This document shows, piece by piece, positions 35,335-47,724 of a stretch of DNA of 64,000 nt. The position numbers and the translations under genes are program-made. The stretch is from Nelumbo lutea (Eukaryota > Streptophyta > Magnoliopsida > Proteales > Nelumbonaceae). How positions within the stretch are numbered: the first letter of the stretch is position 1; every line of letters starts with the position of its first letter. The notes beneath the pieces are model-generated. The model saw only the letters and a list, made by a program, of their open reading frames with translations. It did no database searches and was not told where the DNA came from. The stretch covers positions 124,756,999 to 124,820,998 of the forward strand of contig JAKGHH010000001.1 in NCBI GenBank assembly GCA_022828595.1, written 5' to 3'.

Positions 35335-36740
35335 ACAATACGTAGCCAAAGCTACACTTGACAACTAGTGCACCGGAAACAATTAACTTGGTTAAGTGTT
35401 TGACTATGATGTTGGAAAAACTTTGTAAGTAACCAACTAGAATTATAAAAGTGGTAACCAATCAAATGGAATTTATCAAGAAGAGGGTGGCCAAAGACCT
35501 CTTTGTAGGGTGCAAGTTAGGGGGGCTGGGCCAGGTCTAAACACAACCTAGGCCCAACTCTAAGAACTGGGACTATAGCCCAAGCCTAGGCCGAACCCAA
35601 GGTCAAGTCTGAACTGTTAAACTTAAGCCTAGTCCACGTTGAAATTTGATGCATTCAGGTTGTGATCTTACCTCTGCTGGACTTAGGCTGATCAATCAAG
35701 CCACACTAAAATTTGATATACATGTGTGCATATTCATGTATGCATATATGTACGGCTTATCAAAAAAGTATATATATATATAAATGTATGTATGTATGTA
35801 TGTATATAGTTGGGCTAGGCTTGGTCTGGGACAAGGTTGGTGTAAGCTTGGGCCAAATTTATGCTACCTAAGGATTAGGCTTGAGCACAGCCTGAAAAAT
35901 GAAAAGCCTGAACTTTTAGTCCAGGTGGAGGAGCAAAAATCTATGCATAATCTATATGTATAATTGGGAGTCCTGAAGGACCAAAAATCTAAGTTCAATA
36001 ATGATGTAGTTGGATTGCTCAAGGCTCGAGATGAACTCGTCGAAATTGTAACCATACCCTTTGTCTTATAAACTATCAATTAAAGTATCATGTCCTCCTT
36101 GATCTTGAAGTTTGTTGTCTTTTACATCTCGTCAATCCTTTAAACATATCCCTTGTACTTGTGCTAATAAAACTTTGGACACTAAAGGGGTTAGTAGATT
36201 ATGTGCCACTGTGATTTTTTTTTCATGTTTTTTCTATTAATCTAAAATATCAAACTTACATAATTCCTCAAAGGTGAGGAAATCCAATAAATTTTCTTAT
36301 AAATAAAAACGAAGTTCAATAAATGAACTTGTTGATGAGGTGGAAACTAATTGTTTCCTTTTATTTATTAATGAAGTTCAACATGTACTTTACTAATTGT
36401 TGCCTTTTATTTATTAAGTAGCAGAATTTGTACAAGTTCTATGTCTTAAAGCTTTTTGATTCATATATAGTACACATTTCAAATAATAAGTTTTTAACTT
36501 CACCTTTTTTTGTTCTATTTTCGTAATAAGATTTAAGTAAAGCATTTGCATAATCTTTTACTATAGTCTAATATTGTAGCTAAGCAATATGAAAGAGAAA
36601 CCCAAAACCTAAGCCTAGACTAGTATGTTGGCCATGTCATCTAGAGGTTTCTCGACACTACTAAGGGGGGTGGGCCACTCTGATACACCTCGATTGTTGC
36701 AATGAACTCTAGGCTGTCCTAACCCACTTTATAGCTATAG
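35335..36740. other. Intergenic spacer with a 'gggcc'-rich repeat
   Basis: About 35508-35900 contains repeated tagg/ggcc words (cctaggcccaactc, gcttgggcc) like those of the MITE at 45975-46500, probably a diverged relative; its ends are not clear. (TATG)n occurs at about 35783-35803. No gene. Confidence 0.4.
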
Positions 36741-36746
36741 TTGTAG

Positions 36747-38140
36747 CCAAGGATTTAAATATCGATACGACATGTCCGATATGGGGTGTATCGTATTGGT
36801 ATCAGCCAGAATCTCATATCCCCTGAATCACGCGTATCGGACGGCTCATATTGTGTTGTATCGACCGATACGGCCGGTACAAATCAATGTGTTTCCTGCG
36901 TGTACACACATTTTTTGTAAAAAAAACACCAAGCATGATTTGAACACAAATCACCTAGCATTAAAGCCTTAATCGCACGCTAAATCCATTAGGCCACTTT
37001 TCATCTTATGAATTTTGATGAAATAAAATAGCTTTTCTCTATTCTAGTGTCCACATGTAATGTGAAAAAAGTACATTTGTGTTTTACAATTCCAACAAAA
37101 TAAAAAAACAATATTCAAAACTAATATTTTATAAACTAATAGAATAAATAATTTCTTAAGTCCACATTTATATAAAAAATTTGTTTAATCTCAAGAATTT
37201 ATATGAAAAAAGGATATTAATAATAGAATAATTATTTTAGTATTTAATATTTATAAATTTGAACATGACATGTATCTTAAAATTTTATAAATTATTAATT
37301 AATATTTTAATTTGAACTAAATAAAAGTATATATATTATTTATAAAATAAAAATATTATTTACAAAAACCTCAAGCATATAATATAAATTGAATTTGTCA
37401 AATCCATTAATCTACATTTAGATCAAAAAATGATTTTTTATCTAAAAATTTATGGAAATAAAAATAATAATAATAATGGAATAATTATTTTAGCAGTTTA
37501 AAATTATGAATTTGCATATGATGTGTGTCTTATAAAATTTAATATATTTGATATATTTTAAGTTAATATTATATACTTTATAAATTTTTAATTTATATTT
37601 TAATTGCATTTTATAATAACGTGTTTATTGTTTACAAAAATAAAAACATTTTAACTAAACATTTGAGAATTAATTTTTAGTTGATTTTTGGTTAATATTA
37701 AAAATAAAAAATAGTAAAATAGAAAATAATCGATATAATAATTCACATATAATCGTTGCATATGTTTTGTGTCTTGAAATTCAATAGAAAATAACATAAT
37801 AATAGCTTTGTACATGTATTCATTTTTAAAAAATATATATAATGTGTTCCAAGATTCTTGATTGATACAATGTCAATAAAATTTTATTATTTCTATGCAT
37901 CCCACTATATTAAATGTAGTATATTTTTTCACATATACCTTTAGAATATACATTTTCTATGTATCTATACATTAATTATGGCTATTTTGATCTTAAAAAT
38001 AATTTTATTGATATGTTTATGGAATTTATATGTATTTTTCAGCGTATTCATATTTTTTTGTCCGTATCCATGCGTTTTCAAAGCGTATCCGTATCTGAGT
38101 GGTCTGGTACAGTACCCGATACTGATACTTTAATCCTTGG
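36747..38140. mobile_element. Large non-autonomous TIR element (CCAAGGATT ends)
   Basis: Left end CCAAGGATTTAAATATCGA and, inverted, right end CCAAGGATTAAAGTATCAG. TTGTAG flanks it on both sides (36741-36746 and 38141-38146). Sub-terminal regions are rich in GATACG/CGTATC words, and the AT-rich centre has no open frame for a transposase. The superfamily is unclear; a 6 bp duplication fits none of the common plant groups well (8 for hAT, 9 for Mutator), so the outer duplication bases may have mutated. Confidence 0.7.
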
Positions 38141-38159
38141 TTGTAGGTTTTGATCTTAA

Positions 38160-38278
38160 TGCTCAATTTGGAAGGAGCACAAATCCAAATATGTATAGTA
38201 CAAATACAAATAAAATAATACAAAATACAAGGTTTTTCACTCTACATATTTGCATTTGTATTCCTTCCAAACCGAGCC
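38160..38278. mobile_element. PIF-like MITE, family 2
   Basis: 119 bp with inverted ends TGCTCAATTTGGAAGG / GGCTCGGTTTGGAAGG and TAA on both sides (38157-38159, 38279-38281). Second copy at 33732-33818. Confidence 0.75.
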
Positions 38279-38514
38279 TAAAAATTTAATGATTGATAAT
38301 GGTACCCACCACAATATGATGTGTTTTAATATGGCACAACAAATTTGATAGGCAATTTACCATTCAAACGGTCGAAGTTGGCTTTGATCATTTTAACTAT
38401 AATTGAGATAGTAATAGACAGGGGGGATCAGACCATTAACATAAAATATAGGGTTCATAGAAACTATCAAAAATTATAGGGAGAAATCAACAATTTACCA
38501 TTTGTTTTCCACAT

Positions 38515-38763
38515 GGTTTTGAAAATTGGATCAGACCAGATTGTTGGACCAATTGACCCATGAACCATTCAGACAACCGGTCCACTTCACCCTAAAGCCA
38601 TTCTTGGGCCAAAAACTTTTGACTTCATCAATGACCCACTTACCTAGGGAGTCAAACTATTGACCCGTTGACCCATAGAATGGGTTTTGGCCATTTTTTA
38701 TTTTCATAACTTTTTAAATTAAAATGAACCAAAACGGTTCCTTGTCCATCCATTTTTAAAACC
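38515..38763. mobile_element. MITE-like inverted-repeat element, family 1
   Basis: Ends GGTTTTGAAAATTGGATCAG and, inverted, GGTTTTAAAAATGGATGG. Same family as 12756-13056. Interior holds repeated gaccca/ccggtcc words. Confidence 0.55.
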
Positions 38764-39131
38764 TTGGTTTTCCTATGATGGACACTTGAGGATAATGGAC
38801 CAGGACCACTCAACACAAATCATCCACGTATTGGGCCTGAAGGGGTAGAAATAATCATCCCTACTTGTCATGCTATGTAATGGCAGTGTTAGTGAGAGCG
38901 TGGATGCTCGGTGGAGGAGATTTTATTACTACGTAGTTCTTCTACTTGTCTGCTTGGTGCTGCATCAACGAAGTTGGTATTCCTTTTTCTTGTCGGGCTT
39001 GTAAAGAAAACCTGGTAAGTTTGGTAAGGAAAGGATATGGAAATGATTGAAGGTGAGAGACTTAATGAGTGAAAAAAGATGTTAGTTAAGAATGATGTTA
39101 TGAGGATGGGCCTTTAGGCGAAGGTTTTGTC

Positions 39132-40956
39132 TGAAGGAAGGGGAAATCCATCATATGGATGGACAAACCATGCTGGATGGTAGGGTGAAATTTCAAAAGT
39201 TTATTTTACCCATTCGGGAATCTATTCCTTGTTTTAGAAAATTCGTATTTTTCAATGATCATTCTTGAGCCAAAATTGGACCAGATCTGAAACCAAAAAA
39301 AGGGAGAAGAATACCTGATACAAATTCTACACGTGTAGTTCCCAAAGTGGGTGTTCACACCCAAAGAGGGTACCGAAACCAGTTTCCACTGAAAATGGTG
39401 CAACTTAAGTTGAAGGGTTCAGCAACACTGTCCTTCAGTAAGAACTGTAATTCAACAGCTTGAATTGAGCAAGAGAAGTGAGCATGAAATTATTATGATT
39501 TTTTTTTGCAAAATCAGAAGTGAGAACTGATCTCTGTCAGTCTAAGAATTGGAGAACAAACTGGGTTTATATGGATGCAAGAGTAGAAGGAGAGAGAGAG
39601 AGAGAGAGCTGAGAGTAGTGTAATCTGGAGCAATTCACCCTCCTCTATTTATAAGCCTTAAAGATCAGCTCTCCTAATCGAATTAGGAGCAGCTTCTTAA
39701 TACAAATCTTTATTTGGATTTAGACTCTTTGAGTGGATAAGACTTATACTCTTATCCTAAAGGCTGATCCAAACACTTATCCAAACCCATATACGCCCAA
39801 GTCACATGACTGCTTAAGCTGTCATGTGACTTCTTAATTAATCCAATTAATTATGGGTGTTAGGCCCATTAAGCAAGTGGCTCACGTCCCTAATTAGTTG
39901 CTGGCCAATTTGGCTCTCTTTGTATGGCGCGGGACCCCAACAATGACCTCACATAAGCCCATATGGGTTTGGCCCAACTTTTGTGAAAAAGCCTGGCCGA
40001 ATTCACTACCAAGCACAGTGAACCCCTAAGTCCATCAGTATGGGCTCTTAATGAGCCTAACATTTACATTAAATGGTCCTTGAGTCCAGTCATCCTATGA
40101 AGGCCCAAGGACAATGGACTTAAGTGAGATGTAGTCCATCAGGTAAAATAACCCTAAATGGTCTCTTACACGTAACGTCTCAGCCCTTAATGATCTACCA
40201 CTACTGTCCAATAGGGAAGGACCTCTAACCTGGCTGCAAGGTGTAGTGTTACACTCTCTGCTCGGATGGGTCCCGGGAATTAAAACCTTTTGCAAACATT
40301 TTTCTTAAAACATAATATATATTATCATATGAATATATTTTACAAAACAATCTCAAACAAGTTTGAAATTGATTGCCATCGGTTTTAGTTTCCATCAGAG
40401 AGAGTATAGTCCCGATCAGTCACTTTGTCCAATAAAGGGGTTGATCCTATCACTATGATCACCCACACGAGGAATTCTCAGACTGCCCTAACATACGTAG
40501 GTTTTGACCCTGAAGGATCTCACTTATTGACATATCAAAGACATCCCAATCTGACGCTCAGTGCAATACCATAATCGAGTATAGGGGCTAGGTGTAACTT
40601 TCCAGTTTTTCCCACCAGTTTCTAAGATCCAGGGCATAACTGGAAAATGGTCTGGGTTCAGTGTTTCAAACAAACACACACAACATGTGCTTCGAGTCTA
40701 ACCCTGTCAATTGAGACAAGATACCCCAACCTACTTGGCAGCACAATAGTGTCAGCCTTGGCAAGATAAACTTCCCCAAGTCTATACAATGGCTGAGAAC
40801 ATTCTTAACTAACACGGATCTCATAAGTGTCCAGTTTAAGGGTAATTACATAGAAACACACCAAATATAATATGAATCTATTATATACTATTCATTTACA
40901 ATAAAATGGATATGTACATCAATCTGGTTGGAGCTAAGAGCATAAATTGTCTAACA
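39132..40956 (-). repeat. Copia solo LTR inserted in LINE ORF1
   Basis: On the minus strand it starts TGTTAGACAATT and ends CCTTCCTTCA, matching the copia 3' LTR at 26603-28538 throughout (for example ATCCATATGATGGAT, TAACACGGATCTCAT inverted). Flanked by CTTTAGGCGAAGGTTTTGTC (39112-39131) and CTTTATGCGGAGGTTTTGTC (40957-40976): an 18/20 duplication that abuts both ends exactly. Confidence 0.88.
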
Positions 40957-43045
40957 CTTTATGCGGAGGTTTTGTCTGATAAACCTTTGAATGCTATGGG
41001 AGTGATGGACCAACTAAGTAGCATGTGGTGGTGTTAAAGGGGAGATGCAAATAGTGCGAGCAAGTGCCAACCTCTTGTGGGTCTCTTTTTGTAGAGAGAA
41101 AGACATGAAGCACATTCTCAGGATGAACCCTATATGGTGAAAGAGTACCCTCTACTCTTGAGAGAATATACTGATGATGTCCTGCTATCAGATCAATGTT
41201 CATTTGGAAACAATAGACATGTGGGTTAGAGTGCTAGATGTCCCAATAGCGAACAAAACAAAAGAAACAAGGGAGTTATTGGCACAAGCAACTATAGAAA
41301 TAGTGGATTTTAACCTAGAAGATGAGAGAAAAAAAGAAGAGAGCTGAGTGGAATAAGGGAGTAAAGGTGAGCGTGAGAGTTAATGTTAAAAACCTCTAGC
41401 AACTAGAGCAAAAGGAGTGCTTGAGAATGGAAGGGAAAGTCACTTTTCCTTCCAATATGAAAATCTTATGATCTTCTGCTGTAAGTGTGGAATGCTCGGT
41501 CATATGGATAGAACATGCAGTCATGCAAGAAAGAATCGATATAATTTTTTGTTGTAAGGTTGAGAGAGCAACAAAAATGATCAATTGAAAAAGTTAACTG
41601 CGTGTGGCCCTTGGATGCGAGTTGGGGTGGGAGAAGAACAAGATAAGTATTTGAATGCAGAAAGAAGAGTCAAGGAATATGGGAAACAAAGAATAGAAGC
41701 TTAGGGAGAAGGAAGACGATCAAGATCATCAAAAGGATGTTGTTGAAGGTAAACAGCAAAATGAAGCAGATGGAAACCCGGTGGAGATTACTGGGGAAAG
41801 GAAATTCGACTGGCAACCATGGAGGGTAGAGCTTGGAATTTTAGTTTAGTCCTAACGTCGGTGTCCTTTTTTTGGCGAAGCGAACATGGGTGAAGCCACT
41901 TGGAACAACAGATGTGTTAGTCCTCTCCAACCAACTTTTACCTTTTCAAGTTATGTTCTCAGAGAGGAGAGAAGCGACTTATTGTCTAGCTTTCACAAAA
42001 GAGGCAAGATGAGCCTTGCACTCCATGCATTACTAGAAGAGGGGAGCTAGGTGGGTGGACTGATGTTTCTACAGAAATAGAAGGCTTCCAAATAGGAAAT
42101 ATGTTTGACAAAGAATCAAAGGAGTTGACAAGGAAAGGGACCTCGACTGAGAAAGAAGCCGGAGTTATCATATTTAAGGAGATGGATAATCACGTGATGG
42201 ATTCAGGTTTGGAAAAAAATGTTCAGTAGGATAACCCGGATCTGACCCTCTAATCTAAGGAGGACCAACCGAATGAAATTCTTAGTTGTAGAAAGAGAGA
42301 AAAAAGAGGGAGAGCGGATTGTTAAGAAGAGTAGATTCAAGAAGTTTTGAAGAAACAAAAGAAAGCAAGCGAAAAAGATTTCAGTGATTTCAATGGCATA
42401 AAGGGAGAAGTTCTAAACTATTTCAGTGTGGATCTTGGGCAACATATGCCATAAGCTCCTGTGTTCTTGTGGCCACAAACAGAGAAAATGTGCCTCAAAA
42501 CCTAAGAAATGGTAAATTTTTTATTATTTTCTATTAGTGATATTGAATTATAAAACTTCTTTTGCTAGAAAGGAACCTCCATTGAGCTTGGACAGTTCCT
42601 CTGTAAAAAGATGGTGGAAGTTTCCGGTCTAGAGAAGGAAATGGTTTGGTTGGAGAAGAAGCAAAATGAGAAAATGGAACAAAATATCTTATTTACTAAA
42701 AATTAAAAGAGATAAACAATAAAATGTTAAAAAAAGTTTGTGGGAGTTTATTTAGAAGGATTAAAAACCATATTTGTTTGTCCTCTATTAGTGTTCAAAA
42801 GCAATAAGTTTTGGGAAAAAACGGAGGGAAAATGAGATATTTGTGTGCCCTCTATTGTTTGGGATCCTAAAATATTGCAAGTCTGTAATGTTCAAAATGT
42901 GGGGTTGTAGTCCTAAAAATTGCAAAATTTACACTAATACTTTGGAAGAATTGCCTTTAGTTTCTCTATAGTTTGGAGGGCTTAAAATATAAAAAATAAA
43001 TGGGTTTATAGGAATTGTCCCTATACAACTCCCTCTGAGGCAATG
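40957..43045 (+). pseudogene. LINE ORF1 (DUF4283-like, zinc knuckle)
   Basis: The frame resumes after the LTR with AEVLSDKPLNAMGVMDQLSSMW, the usual opening of plant LINE ORF1. ETIDMWVRVLDVPIANKTKE (near 41206-41265) follows, and a CCHC knuckle CKCGMLGHMDRTC near 41482-41520 (Cys-x2-Cys-x4-His-x4-Cys when the preceding Cys is counted). Such proteins bind the LINE RNA. Stops are frequent. The stretch 41550-43045 is Lys/Glu-rich and degenerate. Confidence 0.75.
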
Positions 43046-45157
43046 ATAGTTTTCTACTAGAACTATTATGGGTTGGGTTACCCTTTGACAGTTCATTCAG
43101 CAAAAGAGACCCGAAGGAAGTTAAAAGCATAAATTGTGTTCTTAAGTGAAACAAAATGTAGTCTCTAAGGGTGCAAGAAAAAAATTTCTTGTCGAGGAGT
43201 GTTGGAGTGCTGGGGCTGGATTCAGTAGGATTAGTAGGGGGCCTAGCCCTTTTCTAGGAATAAAAATTAAACCTTTAAATTCTAGTAACTGATAAAAATT
43301 TAATCCACACAAGAACTGTGGACTTGAATAATGATGATGCACGATTTGGATGCTCTTAGCTGCAGGGCAGCTCAGACGTTGAACACTTAGTTGGCCGGTT
43401 GAACTTGAAGGAAATAATGCTTAGAGAACTTGGGGTGGCTTACCCGATGTGGGCACTCCGATGCTTAAATCAGTACTCTTAGTATGCGAACTGAAAGCTT
43501 GATTGCAAGTAATTTAGTGAGCAATTAATCGTTCATACCTTCTAACGTTGGGGTTGGTGCCCTTGTATAGGCGTTGTTTGGCATGGGCTTTGCGCATGAC
43601 ATTCGAGATCTCCAAGAGGTCGTGCTTAATCGATCTGAAGTCCTTGGAGGTAGTCATGCACGTAGGCCAGTCTTTGCACCTTATTCGGCTTCCTCCGGAA
43701 CATTCGGTGTGGGAGCCAACTTCTGAGAGACTTGGTAGTGACGGGATGCATGCAAAACTGGTCAGCGAGCATGTCTCGCAAGTTGCCACCTAGACCTTAA
43801 TTAGGTCAGCAAGCCCTCGAGGGAGGTCACTTCAACTGGTACTGACAAGATACTACAGGTTGGCCCTGGACGAGGTGTTGCTAGCTGCCCTAAGTTGTGG
43901 ATGAGGTCGCCAGCTAGGTTTCCACCAAGTCAGCAAAGGCAGGTTGCCAGGTGGGACTCCATCATTTTGGCTAAGGCAAGTCATCGCCTAGGTGGTGCTG
44001 AGGTGTCATCCATCTATTCTGAGATGCCATGTGTTATGATTTCAGTGGATGACCAAATCTGCCCTCATTAAATAGTGATAAGGTTTGGTGTTGCACTTTT
44101 ATCTATGGAGAGTCTAAGAAAAGCAAAAGAGTGAATTTCATTGAGAAGATAAACTTGCTAGTTGCTAGAGTTACTAAAGATTGGTGTTGTATTGGGGACT
44201 ATAATTTGTTTTTTAAACTGGATGATAAAGTGGAAGGAAAAGATATTAAGGTTTCACAAATCAGGAAAAAATGGAGGTTCTTGGATGGTTGGGTGCTAGA
44301 GGAGATCCAAAGCTCAGGACTGAAGTACACTTGGACTAATAGAAGGGATAATGAGGATCATATTAAAGGAAAGTTGGATAGAGGTTTAGGAAATCTAAGC
44401 TAGAAAAAGAGTTTCCCAGATGCCAAGGTCCTTGTTATCACAAGTTATGCTTCAAACTATCTACCAATTTGTTTGGATACATGTCCAATAAACTTTAGAG
44501 TTAGGAAACCTTTTAGGTTTGAGGAGATGTGGCTTACACATGGAAACTCTGCAGAGGCTATTAAGGAAGTGTGGACAGATAAGCAAAATAATCATTTAGA
44601 GGCTTCTGTGTCAAAAAAATGTGAAAGATTAAGCAAGACTTTAAAGATGTGGAACAAGAAGGAATTTGGGAAAGTTCAACATTGGATTGAAAGGACTACG
44701 GGTGAATTAACCACTGAATGGGAGAAAAAGGATCAAACTATAATCACCAAAAGGTCTTAGATTTTGAAAAGCAATTGGATTACTAGCTGAGAAGAAAGGA
44801 GATAATGTGGGCTCAAAAATCTAGAGTGAACAAGTTAAATCATGGTGATAGAAATACTAGGTTTTTCCACAACTCATCCATTAAAAGAAGAGCAAAAAAA
44901 AAAAAAAACAGAATTTTGAAGTTGAAGGATGAGAATGGAGTGTGAATGGAGGGGCAATAAAATATCAAAATCATCTTAGAGAACCATTTTCAAAAAAATT
45001 ATTCAACCTCAAACCCCACAGATGTAGATATGGCTTTGCATGGTATCAATTTAGTAATAAATGAGGAGAGTATTGAGAACCTTCAAAAGGACATAGCTTA
45101 GGAGTAAATCAAAGGGGCTCTATTCCAAATGGCTTCTAGGAAAGCCCTTAGACCTAA
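43046..45157 (+). pseudogene. LINE ORF2 endonuclease and pre-RT region
   Basis: The start near 43046 reads YYGLGYPLTVHSAKE and IVFLSETKC, typical of the ORF2 N-terminus. After the solo LTR it continues FIYGESKK, WCCIGDYNLFFKLDDK, GLKYTWTNRRDNED and KGKLDRGL: the apurinic-like endonuclease core. It goes on to FRFEEMWLTHG, NHGDRNTRFFHNSSIKRR and LFQMASRKALRPN, where RT should begin but stops. Frames shift repeatedly. Confidence 0.85.
43332..44070 (-). repeat. Gypsy solo LTR (element B family) in the LINE endonuclease
   Basis: Begins TGATGATGCACGATT and ends GCCCTCATTA (the terminal CA has decayed). Flanks aataa (43327-43331) and aatag (44071-44075) form a 5 bp duplication with one change. The LINE frame reads across when it is skipped. 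Confidence 0.83.
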
Positions 45158-45335
45158 TGAGGAGAGTATTGCATCGTATTGTCCTATATCTGTGTATTGA
45201 CCGGTACACATCTGTGTCCATCTGATACGAATGATTTACGGGATACACTTGTATTCGTAGCATATCTCGTACCGATACCGATACAACATGCCCTGTATTG
45301 GATGTACCATAACGATATTTAAATCCTTGGTCATC
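45158..45335. repeat. Truncated copy of the CCAAGGATT-end element
   Basis: Its right end CGATATTTAAATCCTTGG is the inverted form of the terminus at 36747, and it shares CGATACAACATG / GTACCGATACCGATAC words. The other terminus is absent. It sits exactly where the LINE RT core is missing. Confidence 0.65.
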
Positions 45336-45395
45336 ACAACAATCCTAACATATTGTATGTCCTATTTTCTCTTGCCAAAATTTACTTGTAATTCT

Positions 45396-45960
45396 CTAGT
45401 TAAAAGTCAAAAAAAAAAAATGATGGGGAGATAGTGAGGAAAAGAGGAAACTAAGATGGGTCAGTTGGAGCAAAATTCGTAAAAACAATTCAAATCGAAG
45501 CTTGGGGTTCAGAGACCCAAGCTCTTTCAATCTTACCTTGTTAGCCAAGCTTGCTCGGAGATAATGCTTTGACACAATAAGTCTTTGGGCAAAAATCCTC
45601 AAAGTTAAGTACTACCCTGCATCTCATTTTATTCATGCTAAGCTAAGAAGTAGGCCTTCTTGGGGATGGGGAAGTATTTTGGAAGGAAGAAGAATCTTAG
45701 AGAAAGGCATTTATTGGAAGGTGGGTTTAGATGTGAAGGTCTAGGATGATCCGTGGATCCCTAGTGTAGAAGGGTACAAATTAGTGGGTCCTAGGCTAGA
45801 AAATAGTGCAAATTTGGTTGTGGTTGACCTAATTAACCAAGATAACTGAAGCTGGAATAGAGAGGCAATAATTTCTTTTCTCCCTCAAGTGTATGCTTAA
45901 AAATATTGGAGCTAGATATCCCAAGTAACCCTTGGAATGATAAAATTATTTGGATGGGAA
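45396..45960 (+). pseudogene. LINE ORF2 region after the RT core
   Basis: KRKLRWVSWSKI, RDPSSFNLTLLAKLAW, LWAKILKVKYYP, RSRPSWGWGSILEGR and WIPSVEGYKLVGP match the segment that follows RT in plant LINEs. Frames are broken. Confidence 0.78.
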
Positions 45961-45974
45961 ATAAAAATGGGACT

Positions 45975-46500
45975 AGACCTGTTCATGGGTTGGGTAACCC
46001 GATGGGTTAGGCTAGGCCATTGGGCTTGGACAAAATTTCAGGCCCGCAGGCTTAGGCCCATGCTTTAAATACTAGGCTTGATCATTTTTTGGGCCAGACT
46101 TAGGCCTTTTCAAATAAGCTTGGCCTGGGCCTGAGCCTCACCCAACACTATTACATGTAACAAAAAGTACTTATATATAATAAATATATATAATGCTTGA
46201 TTATTAAATTATTAATAAATATTAATTTACTATTAGGAAATATAAATTAGTTTATTAATTTATTAAATTATTACTAAATTAATATAATATTAGTTTATAA
46301 AAGTACAATGAAAATAAGACATTTTATGTATAGATCAGGCTTCGGGTTTGGGCTTTATATAAGGGCTAGGTTTGGGCCCAAGATCTATGCTCAATGGTCG
46401 GGCCAGGCTTAAGCTTGGGCTCAGACCTACACATTAAATGTTGATAAAGAGGCAAAGGCCAGCCCCAACCTATCCCGGACCCACCCATGAATAGGTCTAG
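45975..46500. mobile_element. hAT-like MITE in the LINE
   Basis: Ends AGACCTGTTCATGGGTTGGG and, inverted, AGACCTATTCATGGGTGGG. Flanks ATGGGACT (45967-45974) and ATGAGACT (46501-46508) are an 8 bp duplication with one change. The interior has ggcttaggcc-type words around an AT-rich core. Confidence 0.8.
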
Positions 46501-47290
46501 ATGAGACTAGGGTAGTAAAGAAATTTTGGACCATAGTGTGGAATCTCCCAATTGAGCCAAAAATAAAGCATTTCCTTTAGAGATACTATGTACAAGAAAT
46601 AGTTGTAAAAGAAACCTATTTAAAAGAGGTTTGGGTGTCTTAGCCCTCATGTGGTAAAAGTGTGAAACTGTTTTATATGCCCTCACGTTATGTGTTAAAT
46701 AAAAATGCATTTGGTTGAGATTGGGTTGTGGCATAAATACTTTGGTTTGAGATTTCATAATTTCAGAGATTAGTTAATGAATATAGACTTCTAATTAGGA
46801 AAGGCTAATGTGTAGCAGAATGCCGACATTGCAATGGTTTGTGGGTATATGGAAGGACAGAAATCACTTCTTTTTTGAAAAAAAAAAATATAAATCCTTT
46901 GGTTCTTGCTTCATCTATTCACAGGTCTATAGTGGAGAGATCTCTATCATGGAAAACTGAAAGTAAACATGGATGGTGGTTTCTTGGAGTCAGTCAGTCA
47001 GGCTTCTTGGAAGCAGTGATATTTGCATACGAGAATAACATCTGAAATATCTGTTTTGAAATTGATTGTGCTAACTTAGTGAAAGATTTTAATGATTAGA
47101 TGGTTTGTGAAGATCTATAAATTCTATTCTGTTGTAAACATATCTTTCTTTTTGCAAGAATAAGAAATTACAAGTTTTAACACTTTAAGAAGATAGCGAA
47201 TGGTCCAGCTCATGCTGTGGTAAAGTTCGGCTTTCGTTGAAGTTTTAAATGTAGTTCGTCTAGTCCTTTTTGTCTTTTAGATGTTGTGAA
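46501..47290 (+). pseudogene. LINE zf-RVT and RNase H C-terminal region
   Basis: KKFWTIVWNLPIEPKIKHFL is the zf-RVT motif. LEAVIFAYENN, ICFEIDCANLVKD and IANGPAHAVVKFGF match the RNase H-like domain at the 3' end of many plant LINEs, including a central acidic residue in EIDCANLV. Several stops. Confidence 0.75.
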
Positions 47291-47384
47291 CATGGATTTG
47301 AGTTCAAATTTGCACCTGTGGATTCCCCCACCCCCCCTCCCCACAAACGTCCTACACAATGAGAGCCATTTGTCCAGCCACATG

Positions 47385-47585
47385 GTTGAGTTCTTCGAGT
47401 TCACATTTGTGCACCCCACGACATCTCACAACACATCCTACACGCCATGTATTGGGAACATCTCTAAATGATAATACCAGAACCGATGATGTCATCATCG
47501 GGAGATGCTCCCACTACATGGCAGGGATGTGTTGTGGGATGTTATTAGGCGCCCCCTTGTGGGGTGCAAATATTATTGTTTCCCT
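47385..47585. repeat. Inverted pair of the GGGAACATCTCCCG repeat
   Basis: GTGCACCCCACGACATC...CACATCCTACACGCCATGTATTGGGAACATCTC (about 47408-47465) faces an inverted copy CGGGAGATGCTCCCACTACATGGCAGGGATGTGTTGTG...GGGGTGCA (about 47500-47570). About 35 bp separates them. Confidence 0.7.
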
Positions 47586-47724
47586 TGGTCACCGGAGATG
47601 GGCGGTGGTGGATCAATAAACTCTCCTCTGTCTTGTATTGAAAAGAAGTAAATATTAGGTAAAATGAAACCCTAAACAAAAATGAACATGAAAGAAATGA
47701 GAGAGTTGGAGGAATAATACCTCG
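47586..47724. other. Short spacer before element C
   Basis: Nothing recognisable besides A-rich sequence. Confidence 0.4.

Larger units (their letters stand above)
38870..47300 (+). mobile_element. Plant LINE retrotransposon, multiply interrupted
   Basis: In order: 5' end and start of ORF1 (to 39131), ORF1 remainder with zinc knuckle (40957-43045), ORF2 endonuclease (43046-45157), the C-terminal RT region (45400-45960) and zf-RVT plus RNase H region (46501-47290). Insertions at 39132-40956, 43332-44070, 45158-45335 and 45975-46500 split it. The central RT domain is missing. Outer borders are approximate. Confidence 0.82.
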
